Positions 34,285 through 46,800 of a stretch of 64,000 nucleotides of DNA are shown one piece after another. A model generated the notes under the pieces. It did no database searches, was not told the DNA's origin, and worked only from the letters and a program-made list of their open reading frames with translations. How positions within the stretch are numbered: position 1 is the stretch's first letter; the number at the start of each line of letters is the position of its first letter. The translations under genes and the position numbers were made by a program. Source of the DNA: Zeugodacus cucurbitae (lineage: Eukaryota; Arthropoda; Insecta; Diptera; Tephritidae); assembly GCF_028554725.1 (NCBI RefSeq), contig NC_071670.1, positions 36,140,001-36,204,000 of the forward strand, read 5' to 3'.

Positions 34285-36415
34285 GCTTCTAGCTCCGTAG
34301 GAGTACCAACTAACACTGCACCGTTATATTTATTTTAATATTTTACTGTTCACTGGTTGGTAAGGGTAGCTTTGGCTAGTTCCTTCCACCGACAGCGCGC
34401 AAAAAGAACTGCCTATCTATACGGTGGTCTTCTTATTTAAATGTCTTCTTTTTGCTTAATTTTCACCATTATCACGGGGGCGAAAAGCAGATTGCGATAC
34501 GCACATGCATATATTTACTTCATATTGATTGCCGCTTAACAACACTGGCTCTGAAGTATGCGGCGAATTGCTTTTATTTCACTGTAGTTGTGATTCCATT
34601 TTGAATACCTTAAATCCTTCCCGTTGATTACATTTCGATTTAGTTTGGAATCCTAGTGATTTCATGTAGATTTTAAACGCTTATATGCAAACAACGCTGA
34701 CGCGTTTTGCATAAGACCTAATTGAAATTTGATAATAAGTACTAGCTGGTGCCATAATTTACATTCCGAATGTACACTGAGACAAATAAATGTACTGATT
34801 TTTTCAGCTGGTGTCGGTTCAATTTTCAAAAGTTCTGTCTAACACACCGAATTAATGTTAAATTGTATTGACTCTATAGATCTTCAGATAATTTCGACCT
34901 TTGACATAGACCTTCAAGATCTTACTGGATATGTCTACTTTTCAGGGGAACAATCTCTGTTTTAATTACTTTCCAAGTCCAATGTCTAAAAGAAGTATTT
35001 TTATTCTGTAGATTCAAGACCTTATTTTCTTTCTTAAAATATTGCTTATTCATTTATGGATACATTAACGGGTTATCATGGATCTGTGAGACCTCATTTA
35101 AGCAGTATGAGCATCACATTTCAAAAATATATTAGAACAGTCCCAACCTGTAGTCCTTCAAAATCAGGTTATTTGACGTTTTTTTTAGATATCTCAGAAT
35201 CATTTAATGGTTTGCCGAGATAGTGACAGAGCTACGTATGTCAGATGGGTGGATCTCGAGAAGTGTTTATTAGATCGTATATATGTATATTGAGGCTTAG
35301 AGAAACTCTAGATCAGTTTTAGATGTGGTTGGATAGCTGGGATTGAATCACGTGCGGTCGTAGTGGAGGTGCGTACCTTTAAGAATGTTTAAAAGCCCCG
35401 TTCTATAGACTATAAACTATTTGGTCGTATCAATTGACATATTCTCCCTCCCATTGACATATTCTGACTCCCTCTAGATCAAAACTTTTCAAGGCCGGCT
35501 ATAGCAGTAAATAAATTTATGGGAATCTTAAGTAATACAATTTGATTAGAATTTTGTTTTAGATGTATACCTGCTGGCACCACCATATAAATATATGTAT
35601 TGAGCTATCTCTATCAGGTACAAGTATATTTACACATGCTTTTTAATATTCAATTATGTTGATAATTTAAATGACATTTCTGGCATATTTTAAAATTTAG
35701 TCTAATGAATTATATTATGATAGCTTAAATGTGTTTTAGTACAAAAATGATTACCTCAACAGTAAAATAGTTTAAAATTGACCTAACACATTTCTCAGCA
35801 ATTTCAATGAGTTTCATTACCTCATACAGTTATATAAAATATTTATATCTCTACTAGCAGTTTAATGGAGCAGTCCGTACAGGAAATATTTTGGACAAAG
35901 TATAACAAATTGGACAAAAATATAGTGAAATAATACCTGAAATTTTCATCTTATTTGCAGAAATGACTAACTTGTGGAAGGTAAAATGTTTCATATCAAT
36001 TACAGGAGAAGATATTAATATATTATATAAGACGAAATAAACAGGAAGCTCCTCTCAGCAATGTATCCACTATGGATAGTGGATTCCGAAGGACTTAAAA
36101 ACACTTATGTATATTACATTATACAACAATTCCTGAAAGGCCGTAAAATGTATTTAATTTAATCCTCAATTTTTTCGATATATTTAGGGCAGGTCAAAAT
36201 TAAAGGCTGTTTTAGATTTAATATTAGTTTTAACAACTATATATTATATAGATGTAATATTTTACAAGAAACTACAATCCTATACAATGAAAACCAATGT
36301 GATTAAGATGGGTGTTAAATTTCATATTCAGTTTCGTAGAGATTGCTTCGAAGTATAACGATGTTGGCCAATACGTCCATTATCGATGCATTCTTCAAAA
36401 TTCATACTTTTATAA
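34285..36415. other. Spacer between MFS genes 2 and 3, promoter-proximal part included
   Basis: The first 200 bp hold the putative gene 2 promoter. The rest is AT-rich with no recognisable gene. A CAAAACTTTTCAAGGCC word at about 35480 resembles a T1 interior block and may be a heavily decayed T1 piece. Confidence 0.45.
34469..34474 (-). promoter_or_regulatory. GATA-type site TGATAA upstream of MFS gene 2
   Basis: CGTGATAATGG on the coding strand, about 185 bp before the ATG, a similar distance to those of the other two paralogues. The core hexamer TGATAA is shared but the two flanking bases differ. Confidence 0.35.
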
Positions 36416-37097
36416 GATACTAGCAGACCGCCCCGGCTTCGCATGGGTTTAAACATACATTTCAAAAGTTATAAGGTTTTACACACTTATACACACTCTC
36501 CCATACATATGTATGCACTTTCCGGTTTCTTGCGTGGGTTCATTTTAAAAAAGTAAAATGCGGAAAATTCGAACATGACATTATATATTATTTGTAATGA
36601 GCTAAAACTTGATTATGACCTCTAATTTTGTACGTTGTCTTTCTCTCTGATAATGAAGGCGTTGGAAACGATCAGAGTTCGACTCGCTAGTGTGAGCTTT
36701 TATATTTCCAATATTTTGTTCTTCAAGCCGCTGCACACGCTCCGTACTCGACACTCAAGCGCGTACTTGGCAGGTTTTGAAATTTTGTTCAGCAAGCAGC
36801 TGCGAGCGCTCGTTACTCGTTTCTCTGGCATGCGATTGCGTTGCGAAGAGAATGACTTGCAAAATTTCAGATTTCGGTTTTCAGTTTCAGATTAAGATTC
36901 TCTTTCACGGAGTCTTTTTGATACCCTCACCTGGAAACTATTTTCAGAAAGTTGAGATTCTAAATATATCCTATGTTACTCAGGGTAAATGTAGCTTTCC
37001 AATGCTTAAAGAATTTTTGAAATTGGCACAGTAGTTTCTGAGTTTATTCATTACAAACATACATACAATAGCTCTTTCTAATAGCAGTATAGATATA
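36416..37097 (+). repeat. Dispersed repeat with CCCCGGCTTCGC start and CATACATACA end
   Basis: Begins CTAGCAGACCGCCCCGGCTTCGCATGGGT and ends CAGTAGTTTCTGAGTTTATTC, ACAAACATACATACA, then a GTATAGATA word. These ends are familiar from an unclassified repeat widespread in arthropod genomes. The interior frame at 36635-36895 is not supported as a gene. Confidence 0.5.
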
Positions 37098-38446
37098 CGA
37101 AATTCAATGAATTATATGCAAAATACTGAATTTGAGTCGAAGAGTTGAAAATTTTACAAACCAAAGTTTGTTCCAAAAACTAGTTAGGTATTTTTGTAGA
37201 CGGTGTTTTAAGCAAACCCTTTATGGTCAATTAGCACTTCTTCATGTCCTTTCCTAATTTATTAAATTAAGTGAGAGCCTGACACATTTATTTTTTGGTT
37301 TAGTAAGGTTTTTTTTGTACAAAGTTTGTTTTCGTATATATTTTGAGTAGTTATTCCTGATAATCTGCGGTCTCGTCTAGTCTAAATTACGACTGAGTAA
37401 AATCAATTTTGAGCGAGAATATTGACTAATTGATGTCATACACATGATACAGTTAGGAATCGAAAATTGAATGATAAGATTTGGTAAAAATTTGTTTCCA
37501 ATTGGACCCTCAAAACCATTTAGATTGCCTGTGATTCCTGGCATTTTTCAACCATAGATAAAATAATTTCAATATGTCTTAGCTTTTATAAAAGCAAAAT
37601 CTCAATTGCAATCTTCTTGAATTAAAGAAAGGATTAACCTTGCACGATACAGCAATTTGGAAAAATTTAAAGAGGCTTAAATATGTACATATGTATATCA
37701 AAGCGTTCACCCGAATTTTATTTATACTTTGTGTCAACGGTAATACCTTCATCTAATCTCATTAAAATATATCATATTTTATGCGGTATTCATTGTAAAA
37801 AACATTTCACACGAGTAGACTGTTCAATTGTTCAAATAGTTTTATAAATCTTCTAGGTAAATTAAGTTTTGGAAACAAGGTAAGATGGTATATAAAGAAT
37901 AGAAGAGCCAGTGGTTTAATGTTCCGGATATATAATATGTAATATGTATACCACGATCCAGTTGTCTAATATTTCAAAGAGTTTCCGAACAAGCGGTATA
38001 TGAGCACTTGTTGTGGACTACTATTTGCCTCGAATCTCAAAATCAAGTTTTTAGTATACAACATCTTTATCTTAACAAATTATTCGGACAAAATTCAAAT
38101 GATATGGGAATAAAAATATCAAAGGTCCGAATTTATTAAGAGGTTTCTTATTCCAGCCAAATGTCATAGTAAGTATTGATGAAATGCGAATCTAAAGTAA
38201 AAGCAACACAATTTCAATTGTTTGAAAACAACTATCATGGTTTCAGCAAATTATGGCACGATTTTTAAAAACAGGAACCGTTAGACATATTTTCCTGCTA
38301 AAAATTCATCAACACACAATCGAATATAAATATATTGTATAAGTAGATAATTCTAGTTATAATATAAAAAATAATTTTAATAACGAAATATGTTTTTAAT
38401 ATAATACAAACTAATAATATAAAATAATGGCATTTAAAATTAAATT
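37098..38446. other. Spacer downstream of MFS gene 3, nothing recognised
   Basis: AT-rich, no open frame of interest. The 3' UTR of gene 3 must begin at the right edge, with ATTAAA-like hexamers on the minus strand near 38372 and 38395. Confidence 0.5.
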
Positions 38447-40665
38447 CTACCAAGATTTTAATTGTATCCATGAGCGAAATCTCTCCTGCGCCTCATTCAG
38501 AGTCGTAAATTTCGTCTCGGGTATCGTAAAAAGGAACAGAAGAAAACAGAAGAACATGAAGACATAAGTAAAAGTATTGAAGACATACATTGGATGCAGA
38601 TCCGTAGTGTAAGTACAGATTACGATAATATGCACCATGCATTCCACGCATATGCAGAATGTGATGAAAAATGGCTTCATGAGCAACGGGAAGGCCTCGC
38701 CGAGATAGACGGACGTTGTTGGCGCATATAAGCCAGCGAAGAATTGCAGTATCATCAGCAGCACGCAAACCAGTCTCATTTGATCCTCGTGTATCCAATT
38801 CGAGATGTAAGCAAATATTATGGCAATACCGATGCCGAGACCACCCATTACCAACAGCCCCACAAGACCGATCAGTTTACGACCGATCATATCCACCATG
38901 GATAAAGCAGTGAACACACCCAAAACACGCAACGCCGTATAGACGGCGGATGTCCACTGACCTTCGCCACTCAGGCCCATAATTGTGGCGAAATACAGCT
39001 GAGTATTGTAGGGTAGCGAGAAGGAGAAAGCCAGAGCAGCGCGATAAAGTGTCATCCTCAGCAGTGGTGCTAAGCCGCGCAGGAAACTATTGCCGGTATC
39101 GAAATACTCATTCAACAACACGTAGTTCTTATGCTCCTCCAACAACAACTTCTTCTCATCCGACAACACCGTGGGCAATTGAAGGCAAGTCAACGAATTC
39201 AAGGCCTCGGCATCATTGCTATGACGTATATAAAATATTGGCGATTCGATGACGAGATAGGCCAAACCAAGCGCGCCCAAACCGAAACCCAAACAAAAGA
39301 TGCCATGTACACGTGTCGGCGAGAAGCTGTTTTCGGGATTCCACAAAGCTATATAAGTGGCTTGTATAAATATGCCCAACGCTGTGCAGAGTTGTTCGAG
39401 CCCCAGTTCGAAGCCGCGCTTCGGTGTGGCGCTTATCTCACTGCAGTGCACAATGAAGGGCACAATGATTAGGCCGGTACCGATGCCGTTTATGTAACGC
39501 GCTGCGAGTAGTGCTATAGCGTCGTCAGGGCAGGCGGTGTATAAAATGCCAGCCACTACAACTAAGAAGCTGCTCAGCAACTGAGAGAGGTTTTGAAAAA
39601 TTCTTGAATAGTGTACTTTTTAAAGAAAGCATGCATTTTACTCACCACAAAGTAACGCTTGATTAAGACTTGTATCAGTGAAGCAGATAAGAGCGTACCA
39701 ATGATTACGCCAACGAACCATGAGAATAGAAAATGCGTCGAAACGGGATCATAGTAATAGCCCAGACCGAGAGCCAAGTTCATGCCCGATGTGAGAAAGA
39801 TAAAGGCATCTGAAAGAGATAAAGATGATTTTTAAATTTGATTTGATTTGAAAAGACCTTCAAAGAACTTTCTACGATAAAATAAGACTAAATGCGTCCT
39901 CAACCGAAGACCGTTATAGGACGAAAGTTTCATTGGGATTTTCTCATGAGAAGTCCTTTATTCACCAACGAAGCCATTCAAATATCATCAATGACTTTAC
40001 CAAGTAGTTTGGCGGCGACAAACGAGATTGTGGAGTAAGCGGCTTTAGCTTGTGAAGAATGTCGAGAAAGATCCACAAATAAATATTTATTCTTTACTCT
40101 GATGGTTTCACTGTACAATAGTTCTAAAATGTTTCCACTTTACGGATTTTCCAAAACATTTGTCAGTTTCGAAGTCATTTTCAAAGGTGATAGAAAGGTT
40201 TCACGAGATTTAATAAAATTTTAACCATTCGTTTCTAAGACTCTTATTCCTTTCAATTTCACAAATATGTATGTATGTACGTCCAGTCGCGGGCCGATTC
40301 ATGTCTTTTGAAATGTAAACAACCCTGTTCTCTACCGGTCTCTTTTAGGATAGTGGAGAATATAGTACGTTGGTTATGATCCCACTAATCTCTTTTAAGC
40401 TCCACCATTTTCAAGTGCTACTATTATCAGCCAAATCCATAGATAACAAATTACCACCAATGATTGTCAACTGTAACGTACTCGGTGTCGAATTGTGATG
40501 TAATACACATTCGAAGAATAAAAACGCAACGGAATAACCATAAAATAAAGTCGGCAATATTGCGAAATTCCGAGTCCTCAGGGGTAGTCGCAAGCACGGT
40601 TATCTAAGGTATCACTCACCCGGTATAACGGCAATCGTTTGTGGACGATCTGCCCAAAATGTCAT
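38447..40665 (-). CDS. MFS sugar-porter-like transporter 3 (three exons)
   Basis: Exons 40665-40620, 39809-39646 and 39580-38447, about 447 aa. Introns are 810 and 65 bp with GTGAGT donors at both and TTTCAG and CTCTCAG acceptors, phases 1 and 0. Exon 2 (164 nt) and exon 3 (1134 nt) equal those of gene 2 in length. Exon 1 encodes MTFWADRPQTIAVIP. Motifs: AARYINGIGTGL, SEISATPKRG, LEQLCTALGIFIQ, IESPIFYIRHSNDAEAL (ESP kept), VDMIGRKLIGL (GRK kept), APTTSVYLGEAFPLLMK and PETKFTTLNEAQ. TM7 reads AFSFSLPYNTQLY, again without QQxSG. It is the most diverged of the three and the first in transcription order. Predicted 12-TM membrane carrier, substrate unknown. Confidence 0.92.
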
Positions 40666-41050
40666 TTTTGAAACCCACAAAGCTCACTTGGTTTTGGAAA
40701 TTTAAATTAAATTAAACAATTTAGGCGTTCAACCGTAATTATAAAACGTTCTACGTTGCGCGTTAGCGATTTGGCACTGAAATGACTCGTATGAGTAACA
40801 ATTAGAAATAAATCGAACAGCTACAATAGTCGGTTTTATCAGTGATTGTATTGTTATTATCATATTGTACATAGTATGTCTGTATGTATGCCGTAGATAA
40901 AGAGTTTATGTTCGAAAAAGTAGAAGAAGAGAAACATTGCTCATTTGTTTATTTTACCACATACTAAAGCTATTTTTACAAACAAATAATCACAGCCCAT
41001 GCAGTTTGGAACCCTTGTATGATTAGTTAGCCGACTTTCTTATAGTAGTA
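40666..41050. other. Upstream region of MFS gene 3
   Basis: AT-rich 5' flank with the GATA-type site above and an AGATAA at about 40895 on the plus strand. No clear TATA box is seen at a usual distance. No other gene. Confidence 0.4.
40836..40843 (-). promoter_or_regulatory. GATA-type site ACTGATAA upstream of MFS gene 3
   Basis: ACTGATAA on the coding strand 171 bp before the ATG, identical over eight bases to the site before MFS gene 1. Confidence 0.4.
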
Positions 41051-41714
41051 GGGTTATTTGATAAGTCAGTGGGTCCTGAAGTTTATAGCGCAGATGATGA
41101 ACTGAAGATGAACAACTTTGTCGCGAGACGGATTGTGATTATTGTTAACAACGGGTTTCAACATAAGAGGCCAACATGGAACAACCACTAAACATATAGT
41201 GGTTTCGAGAAAATTGATTTGTATTTTCGGGCGCCATAATTATTGCTTACAGAACGTAGTTACGGAGTTCGTTGAGTAATTCCGAAAACTCAGGTTGGTC
41301 AGATTCCAAAGACATATACCCGACGATCATTAAAAACTTAAGAGGGAATTCAAACTATGGAATTTAAGTCAAAGTGGTCACAGTCCGTTCCTCTATAGGT
41401 GTATCTAATTTTGAGATCACTTGCACGCAAACAATTGCAAAATATCTCATAAATATTCGTAGAAGTTGAGACACCAGGAAATCTCAGACAATTCATGATG
41501 TATCACCTGTAACAGTCTGCAAGGTCGCATGCTGTACAAATAAACAATTAAACACTACCGACGACTATTTTCGACAAGGAACTGGTGTGTGGATTAGCAT
41601 GGGTCTTTTAAAACCACATTCTTTACAATTGACCTAGTGGTTTAAGAAGAGTTACTGCTTTGTTTTCAGAAATAATTTTTTGTATTGAAAAATCAGGGAC
41701 TTCACAAACAGCCC
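41051..41714. mobile_element. Possible decayed mariner-like element
   Basis: The left end GGGTTATTTGATAAGTC follows TA. The reverse complement of the right end reads AGGGCTGTTTGTGAAGTC, 14 of 18 positions alike counting the preceding A. The 660-bp interior is full of stops and gives only vague transposase-like stretches. The call rests mainly on the termini. Confidence 0.35.
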
Positions 41715-43495
41715 TCATAACAGTACAAAATGTATCGAATTTTTATTGTATTCTAAGGTATATATTTACAATATGTGCTTACCAGATATACGTCATAAAT
41801 AATATAATAGCATATCGAAATTTCCTCTACTCAGCATAAATTGTATATGCTTTGATCTTATCTAAACGAAAAAGTTCAATAAGTTAAATATACAGTAAGG
41901 TAAATAAATATGCAAACTTTTAGATATATTTTTAACTTATCGAGCGGACACAAATTTCTCGGAAAGCAGGAATGAAGAAAGTATACATATGTGTCTGTAT
42001 GAACAATTCCCTATCAAATATAAGAACCCTTCGCGGTATTGTATAATAAATTGTATTTGGAATTAATTTTCAAACTCTCACACCCTCCCACACTCTCCAG
42101 AGATTAAGGCCTGCCGATAAAAAGTCACAATTTAATTTTGCTTAACTTTTAGAGACACTATGAGATCTGTTAAGGAGTTGCTCAAATTAAATGAATTAAT
42201 GTAAAAGTAATTGCATATTTGCATACTTATTTAGGGCACTGTAAACTGGAATTATCAATGCAGATTTTTGAAACAATTAAACATAATGGCTTGAGAACCC
42301 CATACGATAAGTGTATGACAATTGCTTTCGGTGCGAAAACAATTATATGAATTAAAATATAATTAATAAAAATAAAAATGAAGTGGTTATTTAGAATGAT
42401 TCATAGCTTGAAATTGTATATTGTTTTATACCAGTTTGCCTTCTAATAAATATTAAACAGATGTCACATCTTTTCCGGTCAACACCTTCTCTTTATTCCT
42501 AGATAGACATATCATAAGCTGCCGCTTTTTATCTCTACAATATTTTATGGACTCTGTCATCATTAATCACTAAAATGGCAAACATTTCCAGATAAGAAAT
42601 GTTATTTTAAGTAGACGAAGAGAGGTAAATAATTTTGACATATTATTATATTTTGTTGTATTTGTAATTGATCCGAAAACTTTCGATTTCCTAAGATTTA
42701 ATGATATAAAAATATTTGTATATAAACTCTAATCAGTTTCTATAAATATTAAAAAAATATATATTAACACTTGGAGAGTAGTGAGTTCGGATAGTCGGAG
42801 AAGAACCTAAAATCATGGAAGATACTTATTACATACTCGTCATTCAAAGTGGATTTCAAAAGATTTCGGTTCCATATATACTTGGTCATTACAATCGAAG
42901 TTACATAATGAAAATTTATGGCGAACATCGAACCGATGTCTGGTGTTCGCCGCTGAAGGTAAGTTGGGAGGTTAATTGAAATACGGTTTCTCAAAATAAC
43001 GGCAAAGTTGTCGTATCTATGGTAAAGGGGATGTGTAATTCTTTCCGACCAATCCAAAGAACGTAATGACATTAGCTCATTCCTCACTTATCTCACTTCT
43101 AATTCGCTGGTTGTTCAAATGTTTGATAATATCTTAACGTTTTTCGACATCTAATGAATCTTATCAGCATAGACTTATTGAGATGATCTGATCCATTTTC
43201 TGAAGTATTGTTTTTAGAAATAAAAATTATGATTTTTTTATTAATTTACACTTCATATATTTACAATAGGTTTCTTTGAAACTAAATATTTTGTAGTCTT
43301 CATAGAACATAAAGCTTTACGGAAGCTTTGTATTGAGTGAGAAAACTTCTACAGGAGTTCTAGTAATGGATGTGCGTCTCTAAAGTCTGAACTTATATCT
43401 TTAGATCCCCTATTTTATTATCAAATATATATTTTTGGGTAGATAAATGCTGATTAAAAATCAATATCTTGGAAATATCGTGGAAATATATATAT
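41715..43495. other. Intergenic DNA with one exon-like frame
   Basis: Mostly AT-rich with no recognised element. It contains the exon-like plus-strand frame at 42815-42958, overlapped by a 107-codon minus-strand frame (42764-43087). Neither has a recognisable domain. Confidence 0.4.
42815..42958 (+). CDS. Exon-like 48-codon frame ending at an AAG|GTAAGT donor
   Basis: ATG at 42815 in the context AAATCATGG opens a frame (MEDTYYILVIQSG... ending VWCSPLK) that stops only after a perfect GTAAGT at 42959. If spliced to the AG at about 43057, the phase-0 frame continues as NVMTLAHSSLISLLIRW to a TAA. No family is recognised. The opposite strand is also open, so chance or old transposon coding sequence is quite possible. 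A hairpin (GGCGAACA/TGTTCGCC) lies inside, at 42920-42951. Confidence 0.22.
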
Positions 43496-43717
43496 ATTTC
43501 ATATATTTCTGTGAACAAAGGTCTCAATTGTGAAGGTGCGTTTCTACTTAAGATTATTGCAGAATTTATATTTTATGTGTACTATAAGGGTTTTTCTAAA
43601 GACCACATTTCATATATTTCTGTGAACAAAGGTCTCAATTGTGAAGGTGCGTTTCTACTTAAGATTATTGCAGAATTTATATTTTATGTGTACTATAAGG
43701 GTTTTTCTAAAGACCAC
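43496..43717 (+). repeat. Perfect tandem duplication, 2 x 111 bp
   Basis: Units 43496-43606 and 43607-43717 appear identical. Because 111 is a multiple of three, an open frame of 87 codons runs through both units and repeats the same 37 residues. This frame is a by-product of the duplication. Either a very recent duplication or an assembly artefact. Confidence 0.9.
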
Positions 43718-43756
43718 ATTCAGCAATATTAATTCGAAAGAAATTTTAGGAATAAC

Positions 43757-45078
43757 AAGTAAGGAAGGGCTATGTTCGGGTGTCACCGAACATTTTATAC
43801 TCTAACAATTTATTTATTTAATTTTATTATATAACAAACAATTTGACTCACATATTCAGCATATATATGGTATAGTCCATTGAAAGTTTGAAAACCCTAA
43901 TATTAGGTATATTGGAGCTAAGGGAAGTTTCGACCCGATTTCACTAATTTTTGGCACTTAGACATATTATTAGAAGAAACACATTCTCTATGAATTCCTT
44001 CAAAATATCTGAGAGACTTAACTATTTTTTTTTGGTCAAAAATTTGTTAGAAACACTGTGGTCTTCATATTCGATATATAGGGTCTTGAAAACTTATGGA
44101 CCAATTTCGGAGATTTTTAGAAGGGCGATGCCACTCTTTAAATGCGGTATTTTTGCGAAGTGCTGTTTCGATACATTCACTAGTGCTTACTTTATATTTT
44201 GTAAGTAAACGATTCAGATCGACTTGAAGGTTCTTGTATATGGGAAGTAGGCGTGGTTGTGAACCGACTTGAACTATTTTCACAACATATCATTGGGAAG
44301 CCAAACAGATACTATGAACCGAATTGAAATATTGAAATTGGTCGAGTAATTTCGGAGATATGGTTTTTGACCCATAAGTGGGCGGAACCACGCTCATTTA
44401 AAATTTTGTATACCATTTTGAGTACAGTTCTTCTGCCATCTTTATAATGCAATTTAAGGCTTCTGGTGGTTTTCCTCACTAAATTAAAGTATTTTTAGTA
44501 GTTTTTAACTTAACCTTTGTATGGGAGGTGGGCGTGGTTATAATCTAATTTCCTCAATTTTTGGACGGTATAAGGTAGTACCTAAAAGAAACGACTCTAG
44601 AAAGTTTCCTTGATATAGCGTTGGTAGTTTACGAGATGTGTACAAAAAACTTAGTTGGGGGCGGTGCCACGCCCACTTATCCAAAAAATTACCTCCAAAT
44701 ATGCCCCTTCATAGTGCGATCCTTCATAACAAATTTTACTTCAATAGTTTAATTTATGGCTTTATGTGTTTTCGGTTTCCGCCATTTTGTGGGCATGGCA
44801 GTGGTTCGATTTTGCCCATCTTCGAAAGCAACCTTCCTATGGTGCCAAGAAATACGTGTGCCAAGTTTCATCAAGATATCTTAATTTTTACTGAAGTTAC
44901 AGCTTGCACAGACGTACGGACGTACATGCAGACATCCAGATTTGAACTCCACTCTTCACCCTGATCACTTTGGTATATATAACCCTATATCTAACTTGTT
45001 TATTTTTGGGTGTTACAAACCCGTTATGTGAACGAAACTATTATACTCTCTTAGCAACTTTGTTGCGAGTGTATAAAA
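43757..45078 (+). repeat. T1 dispersed repeat, forward full-length copy
   Basis: Starts AAGTAAGGAAGGGCT, hairpin GTTCGG-GTGTCA-CCGAAC, TTTTATACTCT, and ends with TTGTTGCGAGTGTATAAAA, an inverted copy of the 5' inner end. Interior blocks are shared with the other copies: GATATGGTTTTTGACCCATAA, TATGGGAGGTGGGCGTGG, ACTGAAGTTACAGCTTGCAC and a GACGGAC run. The plus-strand frames at 43951 and 44638 are repeat by-products. Confidence 0.85.
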
Positions 45079-46424
45079 AGTAGTAATTCAAGAATTATGC
45101 ATCTAATTATTCATATTTTCAAAATTATAGGATAGAACACAAAGTGCTGAAAAAGCGGTGCTTTAAATTGTAAAGACAATAGGAATAAGAAGTAAACAAT
45201 GGGAGAGGGTTTTCTAAGGTTATGTTTTTACTATATTGAACTTCTTAGGCTTCATACATATCTAAAAGACTATTTACTATTTTAAGAAACTTTATTGTAA
45301 TATTCATAAATGTTTCCACCGCAGCCTACCTTCTTCGTGTCTTTTGAGACAATTTTCTTCAAAACATTACGCAAGTCCTATTAATAACGAACGAGTCAAA
45401 ACACAATAACGCTTTTAAACTCTAACCTTGCTGAGTTACATAATTTTATGTTTTCCTCATTTATTATTATACATTTTGTTATTTTCGGTAATGTACAATT
45501 TTAATACCAATAATTGCGGCTTATCTCATTACAATTTCACACATTTCTTTGCTTTATGGCTTTCGCTTTCATACCACATTACAAGCAATTTTGAACCTAC
45601 CGTCTGGCGGCCTGCAGCCATCTACAGACTCATAAAGGTGTATAATGGTTTTGTGGATCCACATTAAAGCGATTAATGTGTTAAAGAAGCATGCGTTTTT
45701 TTTAAGCGGCAAAAAAATTAACTTGAACAGAAGTGATATAATATTTTTTTTTTTATTTTGAATTTTTTTCGTTTTCGAAAACTAAGTGAAGCTATTAAAA
45801 CGGCTTAAATTTTAACGCGGCTTGAGTTGTTTTGGCTTAAAGCAAATACTCATATTTGGATACATATGAGTGCGTGTGTGTTTGTTCATGTGTGCGTGGC
45901 TTGTAGTTAAAGCTAAGAATATCATTTAAACCGACTTTCGGGGCGGAAGTATGCTGATGAGGTTTTAAATTGTGCAAAGCAGAAGAATGAAGCGGATAGG
46001 CCACTATGCTTGTAGATTGGAAAATGTTGTTGTTGTTATATACATATATATATGCTTTGTTTAATCCAAGTGCATTGCTTAAATTTTACTAATGTTCGTA
46101 CATATGTACAAACAACAACACTTCCAGTTCCAGTTCGTACACTCGAAAAATGTTAATGAACTGCTTTTGTTCGTAATCTACTTGTGTCTGTAGTTAAATT
46201 AGTCAAGTTGTGGCTTGGGTTAAAAACATTAGCTGTTGGCGCAAACTTTTCTAAATTTGATTTCTTTGTAGCTTTTACGGTTCAATCAACTTGTTAATGA
46301 TGCGTTCTTTCGGGATGTGCGGCTACATAAGCTTGGTAAGCCAGTGGAAAGTCAGTCAGAGCTTTTGATTTTCTTTGAACTTTTCTTAATTTACACCTCA
46401 TGTCGTGAATACTTTCATAAAGCC
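45079..46424. other. Intergenic DNA, nothing recognised
   Basis: AT-rich spacer with GTTGTTGTT and TATATA simple sequence near 46020-46060. No gene. Confidence 0.5.
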
Positions 46425-46800
46425 CGAGCAGAGGTGACTGCCATACAGGTTGCTATAGATCTACTGCTTTAAAGGAGTGTAGTATCTTTCAGAGATCTCC
46501 TACAGCAAGGAGCCTTACAGTTCCTGCGTTCAATAATAATTAAGGAATGGCTCACTAGCAGTGTTCTTTGAGCTACTTCACTAAGGCTAGACTAGCATGT
46601 TTATCTGGTCGCAATGGAATTACAAAGCTGATGAGTTTCCAAAGAAAGACACCTCCGTCTTCACTATTGTGGGCTGAGCCTCATATTATCTTGGCATCTA
46701 GTTTGGTAAGCGTTTTCTTAACTGATCACAGTTTGAGACTTTACCGGATTCTAACTATTCCATGCTAGATGATCTAGTTGGAATATAAATAAAACACCGA
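46425..46800 (+). mobile_element. Decayed RNase H region of a jockey-like retrotransposon
   Basis: Plus-strand translation in changing frames gives AEVTAIQVAIDLLL, VVSFRDL, then QFLRSIIIKEWLTS and further fragments resembling the end of RNase H and ORF2 in jockey-group elements. Several stops and frameshifts. The call rests on the AEVTAIQVAIDLL motif. Confidence 0.5.

Noticed and set aside
43469..43732. 87-codon repeat-containing protein
   Set aside because: The frame exists only because a 111-bp unit is duplicated in phase; no domain is present.
43951..44964. 85- and 108-codon plus-strand frames
   Set aside because: They lie within a T1 repeat and are not kept open in the other T1 copies.
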